8,136 nt of DNA from an uncultured Marvinbryantia sp. (GTDB lineage: Bacteria > Bacillota > Clostridia > Lachnospirales > Lachnospiraceae): contig CAKRON010000107.1 of the NCBI GenBank assembly GCA_934373455.1, forward strand, positions 1 through 8,136, read 5' to 3'. Made by a program: the position numbers and the translations under genes. Shown here piece by piece: positions 5,295 to 8,136 of the stretch. Under the pieces are notes generated by a model. That model did no database searches, was not told where the DNA came from, and worked only from the letters and a program-made list of their open reading frames with translations. Positions within the stretch are counted from its first letter, which is position 1. Every line of letters begins with the position of its first letter.

Positions 5295-5912
5295 TTAATC
5301 TTCCCATGGACGAATACGATAGGTTACTCCAAGATCTTCACAAATTTTTCGGCACTGAGCTTCTTCTTCCTTTGTCAGTGTGGTATCCACTGTGGTCAAC
5401 ACCACATGCGGTACGTACTGCGTTGCTTCTTTTGCGAATGACAACATTGCATCAAATGACTGATCTCCAAACTTGCTGCGCACCAGTTCATGATATCTGT
5501 CAGCATTTGGCGTATTCAGGCTTATGGAAATGGTATCCACCAGACCTTTTAGTTCCGGCGTCACATCTTTTTTCCAAATCAGATTTGCCAGACCGTTGGT
5601 ATTGATACGAATCGGTTTCTGATAAGTCTCTTTTACAAATTTTGCTATTTCCAGCAATGCATCCAGTCGCTCTGTTGGTTCTCCGTATCCGCAAAATACC
5701 ACTTCCTGATATTGAGACATATCAAATTTAGCAAATTCTGCTTTCACCTCTTCCACTGTTGGTTCATGCTCCAGCCAAAGTGTCTGTTCATCATGCGTGA
5801 CCGTATCCATATTTTGGCGAAGACAAAATGTACACGCACATGGACAGCGGTTTGTCAGATTCACATACAGATTATTATGGACGTTATATAAAATCGTCAT
5901 TCCTTTTTTCAT
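5295..5912 (-). CDS. TatD-associated radical SAM protein
   Basis: This 205-residue protein is a short radical SAM enzyme. The 4Fe-4S motif CX3CX2C is C23, C27 and C30 in NLTNRCPCACTFC, with an extra Cys at 25. The SAM-binding GGEP-like motif is CGYGEP (74-79), followed by RINTNGLANL (102-111) and SISLNTP (128-134). The start MTILYNVHNNLYVNLTNRC and the short length fit the family named for linkage to TatD nucleases, whose substrate is unknown. No tatD gene lies within this window. GAGG is 7 nt before the chosen ATG; the alternative Met5 would be 12 nt further. It begins 17 nt after the pyridoxal kinase stop and shares its transcript, ending at the terminator at 5249-5286. The radical SAM class is certain; the TatD-linked subfamily is from recognition only. 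Confidence 0.85.
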   Translation of the reverse strand: MKKGMTILYNVHNNLYVNLTNRCPCACTFCLRQNMDTVTHDEQTLWLEHEPTVEEVKAEFAKFDMSQYQEVVFCGYGEPTERLDALLEIAKFVKETYQKPIRINTNGLANLIWKKDVTPELKGLVDTISISLNTPNADRYHELVRSKFGDQSFDAMLSFAKEATQYVPHVVLTTVDTTLTKEEEAQCRKICEDLGVTYRIRPWED

Positions 5913-5929
5913 ATAGATTCCTCTTTTCT

Positions 5930-6760
5930 TTACTTTAATGTATACAGTTCTTCTTCAAAACATACTCCGTCCGTCAAAGGAAGATCCAATTCGATCGATC
6001 TCTGAATACATTTTTTGATAAACTTCGATGCCTTTCTGACAGATTGTGTAAATTCCACACCGTTCACCGCATCAGCTGCAATAATAGCTGAAAAAATATC
6101 CCCTGTTCCTGATCTGGAACTGCCGATCTTATGCGTGCGAATCAGTTCATATCTGCCCCCCTTTTCCAGGCAGAAGTTCGATACATAGGTTTTCTGTGGA
6201 ATGCCTGTAATCACGATCTTTTCCGGTCCGATTTCTGCAATCTTTTCTGCCAGTACCAAAAGCTCTCTGGTGGTCCATTTCTCTTTATATGGTGTTCCTG
6301 TCAGAATACAGGCTTCTGTCACATTGGGTACTACGATATCTGCATAACGTACCAGTTCGATCATCTGACTGCACATCTCCTGTGTATATGTCGGATACGC
6401 TCTCCCATAATCTCCCATCACAGGATCAATAATTGTAATCGTATCTTCTCTTTTAAAGTCACGGATAAACTGGCTTACAATCTGAATCTGTTCTGCTGAT
6501 CCCAGAAATCCGGTACATATACCTTTGAATTGTAATTGAAGCTTCTTCCACTCTTCAATATAGGCATTCATATTAGCTGTATAATCGGTATAAAAAAAGC
6601 TCTCAAATCCGGTATGATTGGAAAAAATCGATGTTGGGAGCGCACAACACTGTACCTTCATCATCGAAATAATCGGCAGCTGCACTGCCACCGAACATCT
6701 TCCAAATCCGGTATAATCATTAATCAATGCTATTTTTTTCTGATGATTATGATTATCCAT
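5930..6760 (-). CDS. pdxY: Pyridoxal/pyridoxamine kinase (vitamin B6 salvage)
   Basis: This 276-residue cytoplasmic kinase of the ribokinase (PfkB) superfamily phosphorylates B6 vitamers with ATP to feed pyridoxal 5'-phosphate formation. The N-terminal INDYTGFGRCSVAVQLPI (13-30) and LPTSIFSNHTGF (41-52) are characteristic of PdxK/PdxY. DPVMGDYG (112-119) and PNVTEA (145-150) line the nucleotide/Mg site. SGTGDIFSA (217-225) is the anion-hole signature with catalytic base D221. Length is normal for the family. The ribosome binding site AAGGAA is about 6 nt before the ATG. It is the first gene of a two-gene unit with the TatD-associated radical SAM protein and is separated from the symporter by a terminator. 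PdxY versus PdxK naming is uncertain, but the activity class is clear. Confidence 0.9.
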   Translation of the reverse strand: MDNHNHQKKIALINDYTGFGRCSVAVQLPIISMMKVQCCALPTSIFSNHTGFESFFYTDYTANMNAYIEEWKKLQLQFKGICTGFLGSAEQIQIVSQFIRDFKREDTITIIDPVMGDYGRAYPTYTQEMCSQMIELVRYADIVVPNVTEACILTGTPYKEKWTTRELLVLAEKIAEIGPEKIVITGIPQKTYVSNFCLEKGGRYELIRTHKIGSSRSGTGDIFSAIIAADAVNGVEFTQSVRKASKFIKKCIQRSIELDLPLTDGVCFEEELYTLK

Positions 6761-6806
6761 ACTCTGTTCCTTCCTGTTTTATCCTAATCTCAAATATTCC
6801 TGAATT

Positions 6807-6835
6807 ATCTTACACCAATTCCATGGAATAATCAA
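6807..6835 (-). promoter_or_regulatory. Promoter for pdxY with palindrome in the spacer
   Basis: On the minus strand TTGATT (6835-6830, 4 of 6) and TAAGAT (6812-6807, 4 of 6) are 17 bp apart. A shifted -10, GATAAT (6809-6804), matches better but leaves a 20-bp spacer. A perfect 12-bp palindrome, ATTCCATGGAAT (6818-6829), fills the spacer next to the -35, a position suited to a repressor operator. No known regulator motif is recognised. Confidence 0.4.
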
Positions 6836-6864
6836 TTATCAGTCTTTGAAAAAAATATATGGTC

Positions 6865-6901
6865 AAAAACGGCACCGCCAATATATGACCGTGCCGCCTT
6901 T
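6865..6901 (-). terminator. Intrinsic terminator after the AGCS symporter gene
   Basis: On the minus strand CGGCAC (6896-6891) pairs with GTGCCG (6875-6870), extended by AAAGG/TTTTT to 11 bp with two G-U pairs; the loop is 15 nt. The U-run lies directly after the GC stem, and a second T7 run follows within 10 nt. It starts about 25 nt beyond the symporter stop. The plus strand has CCTTTTCC after the stem, a weaker tail. Confidence 0.75.
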
Positions 6902-6925
6902 TCCTCTGAGTGATATTTATAAATT

Positions 6926-8136
6926 TTACAAACCTCTATTATGTTTTTCAAAAAACTTCTTTGTTTCTTTCACTACCACACCATTTAATGCAAAGAGTGC
7001 AATCATGTTCGGAATAGCCATCAAACCGTTAAAGATATCTGCAATCGTCCATACTGCACTTACTGTCATATACGGTCCGATAAAGACTGCGAAAATATAA
7101 ATCCAACGGAACACCTTTACCGGCTTCATGTTACCACCTGTCAGAAATTCCAGGCAGCGTTCACTGTAATAATCCCATCCAAGAATTGTTGTAAATGCAA
7201 AGAACACCAGACAAACCATCAGCACAAAGGAAGACAACTGTGGTGAAAATGGAATACCATGCTGGAAAGCATAAGTAGTTACTTCCACACCCTGCAGTCC
7301 TTCCACCTGCCATGCTCCTGTCAGAACAATAGAAAGACCTGTCAGTGTACAGATCACAATCGTATCAATAAAAGTACCTGTCATGCTGACCAGACCCTGA
7401 CGTACCGGCTCATTTGTCTGTGCTGCTGCCGCTGCGATCGGAGCACTACCAAGACCTGCTTCGTTAGAGAAAATACCACGGGCAACACCTTTTTGCATCG
7501 CCACGATCATACTTCCAACTACACCACCTGTCACTGCCTTTGGATTAAAGGCTGCTGTAACGATCGTTACCACTGCTGCCGGCACTTTCGTAATATTACA
7601 GATAATCAGGATACCTACAAAAATAAAATAAATTACAGCCATAAATGGTACGATAATCTGGCTGACCTTTGCAATACGCTGTACACCGCCAATCAATACT
7701 GCTGCCACGCAAAATGCAAGTATTAATGACGCGATCACCACTGACCAGGAATATGTACCAATGGATGGCAGAGTCACACAATGCAGATTTTCCGGATCAA
7801 AAAATCCATTTACCGCACTGGCAATACCATTTACCTGGCTGAATGTACCGATACCAAACAGACCTACGCCCATACCAAAGAATGCAAACAGCTTTGCCAG
7901 CCAGGACCATTGTTTTCCCATTCCCTGTTCAATATAATAGAACGGACCACCAAGACTATGACCATCTTCTGCAACCACACGATATTTTACTGCCAGAAGA
8001 CCTTCTGAATATTTGGTAGCCATTCCAAGGAATGCTGCCACAATCATCCAAAACAATGCTCCTGGACCTCCGGCGCAAACAGCCGTTGCCACACCAACGA
8101 TATTACCGGTACCAATCGTTGCACTCAGTGCCGTAC
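6926..8136 (-). CDS. AGCS-family sodium:alanine/glycine symporter, N-terminus off window
   Basis: This is a multi-helix membrane carrier that takes up alanine, glycine or a related amino acid with Na+. The reading frame stays open to the right edge, so about 402 C-terminal residues are visible and roughly 50-70 N-terminal ones are missing. The visible part opens with TALSATIGTGNIVGVATAV, the AGCS signature with the substrate/Na+-binding GTGN loop, and continues GGPGALFWM. Further family marks are GGVQRIAKVSQIIVPFMA, FSNEAGLGSAPIAAAAAQ, TTILGWDYYSERCLEFLTG and a C-terminal NGVVVKETKKFF. The GTG at 8092 lies inside the signature and is not a start. A terminator follows at 6865-6901, so it is not in one unit with pdxY. 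The family is certain; the substrate is not readable. Confidence 0.95.
   Translation of the reverse strand, partial: TALSATIGTGNIVGVATAVCAGGPGALFWMIVAAFLGMATKYSEGLLAVKYRVVAEDGHSLGGPFYYIEQGMGKQWSWLAKLFAFFGMGVGLFGIGTFSQVNGIASAVNGFFDPENLHCVTLPSIGTYSWSVVIASLILAFCVAAVLIGGVQRIAKVSQIIVPFMAVIYFIFVGILIICNITKVPAAVVTIVTAAFNPKAVTGGVVGSMIVAMQKGVARGIFSNEAGLGSAPIAAAAAQTNEPVRQGLVSMTGTFIDTIVICTLTGLSIVLTGAWQVEGLQGVEVTTYAFQHGIPFSPQLSSFVLMVCLVFFAFTTILGWDYYSERCLEFLTGGNMKPVKVFRWIYIFAVFIGPYMTVSAVWTIADIFNGLMAIPNMIALFALNGVVVKETKKFFEKHNRGL

Noticed and set aside
4615..5298. 227-codon plus-strand open frame
   Set aside because: It is antisense to the nuclease gene, which has clear catalytic motifs; the plus-strand translation has no recognisable domain and no ribosome binding site.
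8090..8092. GTG as the start of the AGCS symporter
   Set aside because: It falls inside the conserved GTGNIVGVAT signature, and the frame stays open with family-typical residues to the window edge.

Overview
The window looks like chromosome from a low-GC, Gram-positive Clostridia species, most likely a Lachnospiraceae gut commensal. This rests on AT-rich DNA, strong AGGAGG-type ribosome binding sites, compact same-strand gene runs and the character of the proteins (a GHKL/LytTR two-component pair, a secreted protein with Glu/Thr-rich ends, a TatD-associated radical SAM protein, an AGCS symporter). No species can be named from sequence alone. Eight protein genes are present: seven complete and one cut by the right edge.

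Layout. Positions 1-62 hold nested inverted repeats that resemble the end of an IS200/IS605-type element whose body would lie off the left edge. Next, on the minus strand, is a small four-helix membrane protein of the DUF2798 type (86-547). Its leader can fold so that its own Shine-Dalgarno is buried in a long hairpin followed directly by six U. Back to back with it, on the plus strand, is a LytTR response regulator (751-1482) followed after 11 nt by its AgrC-like GHKL sensor kinase (1494-2810). A GNRA-loop hairpin embedded in a four-copy tandem repeat separates the kinase from a convergent minus-strand gene for a secreted acidic protein (2881-3462).

The rest is all on the minus strand. Reading in the direction of transcription from the right edge: an AGCS sodium:amino-acid symporter (partial) with its terminator; pyridoxal/pyridoxamine kinase and a TatD-associated radical SAM protein, 17 nt apart and closed by a strong terminator; an EndA-like membrane-anchored or secreted nuclease, overlapping by 17 bp a TrmH/SpoU rRNA/tRNA 2'-O-methyltransferase.

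How it may work together. The clearest local circuit is the two-component system. Upstream of the secreted-protein promoter are two imperfect direct repeats at exactly 21-bp spacing, ending 7 bp from the -35 box, which is the geometry used by AgrA/ComE-type LytTR regulators. I infer, without proof, that the neighbouring regulator controls that secreted protein. No AgrD-like signal peptide or AgrB-like processing protease is visible, so the signal is unknown. The remaining genes are ordinary housekeeping or accessory functions. I did not find a defence system, CRISPR array, tRNA or rRNA here. The least ordinary signals are the regulatory RNA/DNA structures around 8-62, 548-615, 2813-2871 and 3531-3563.
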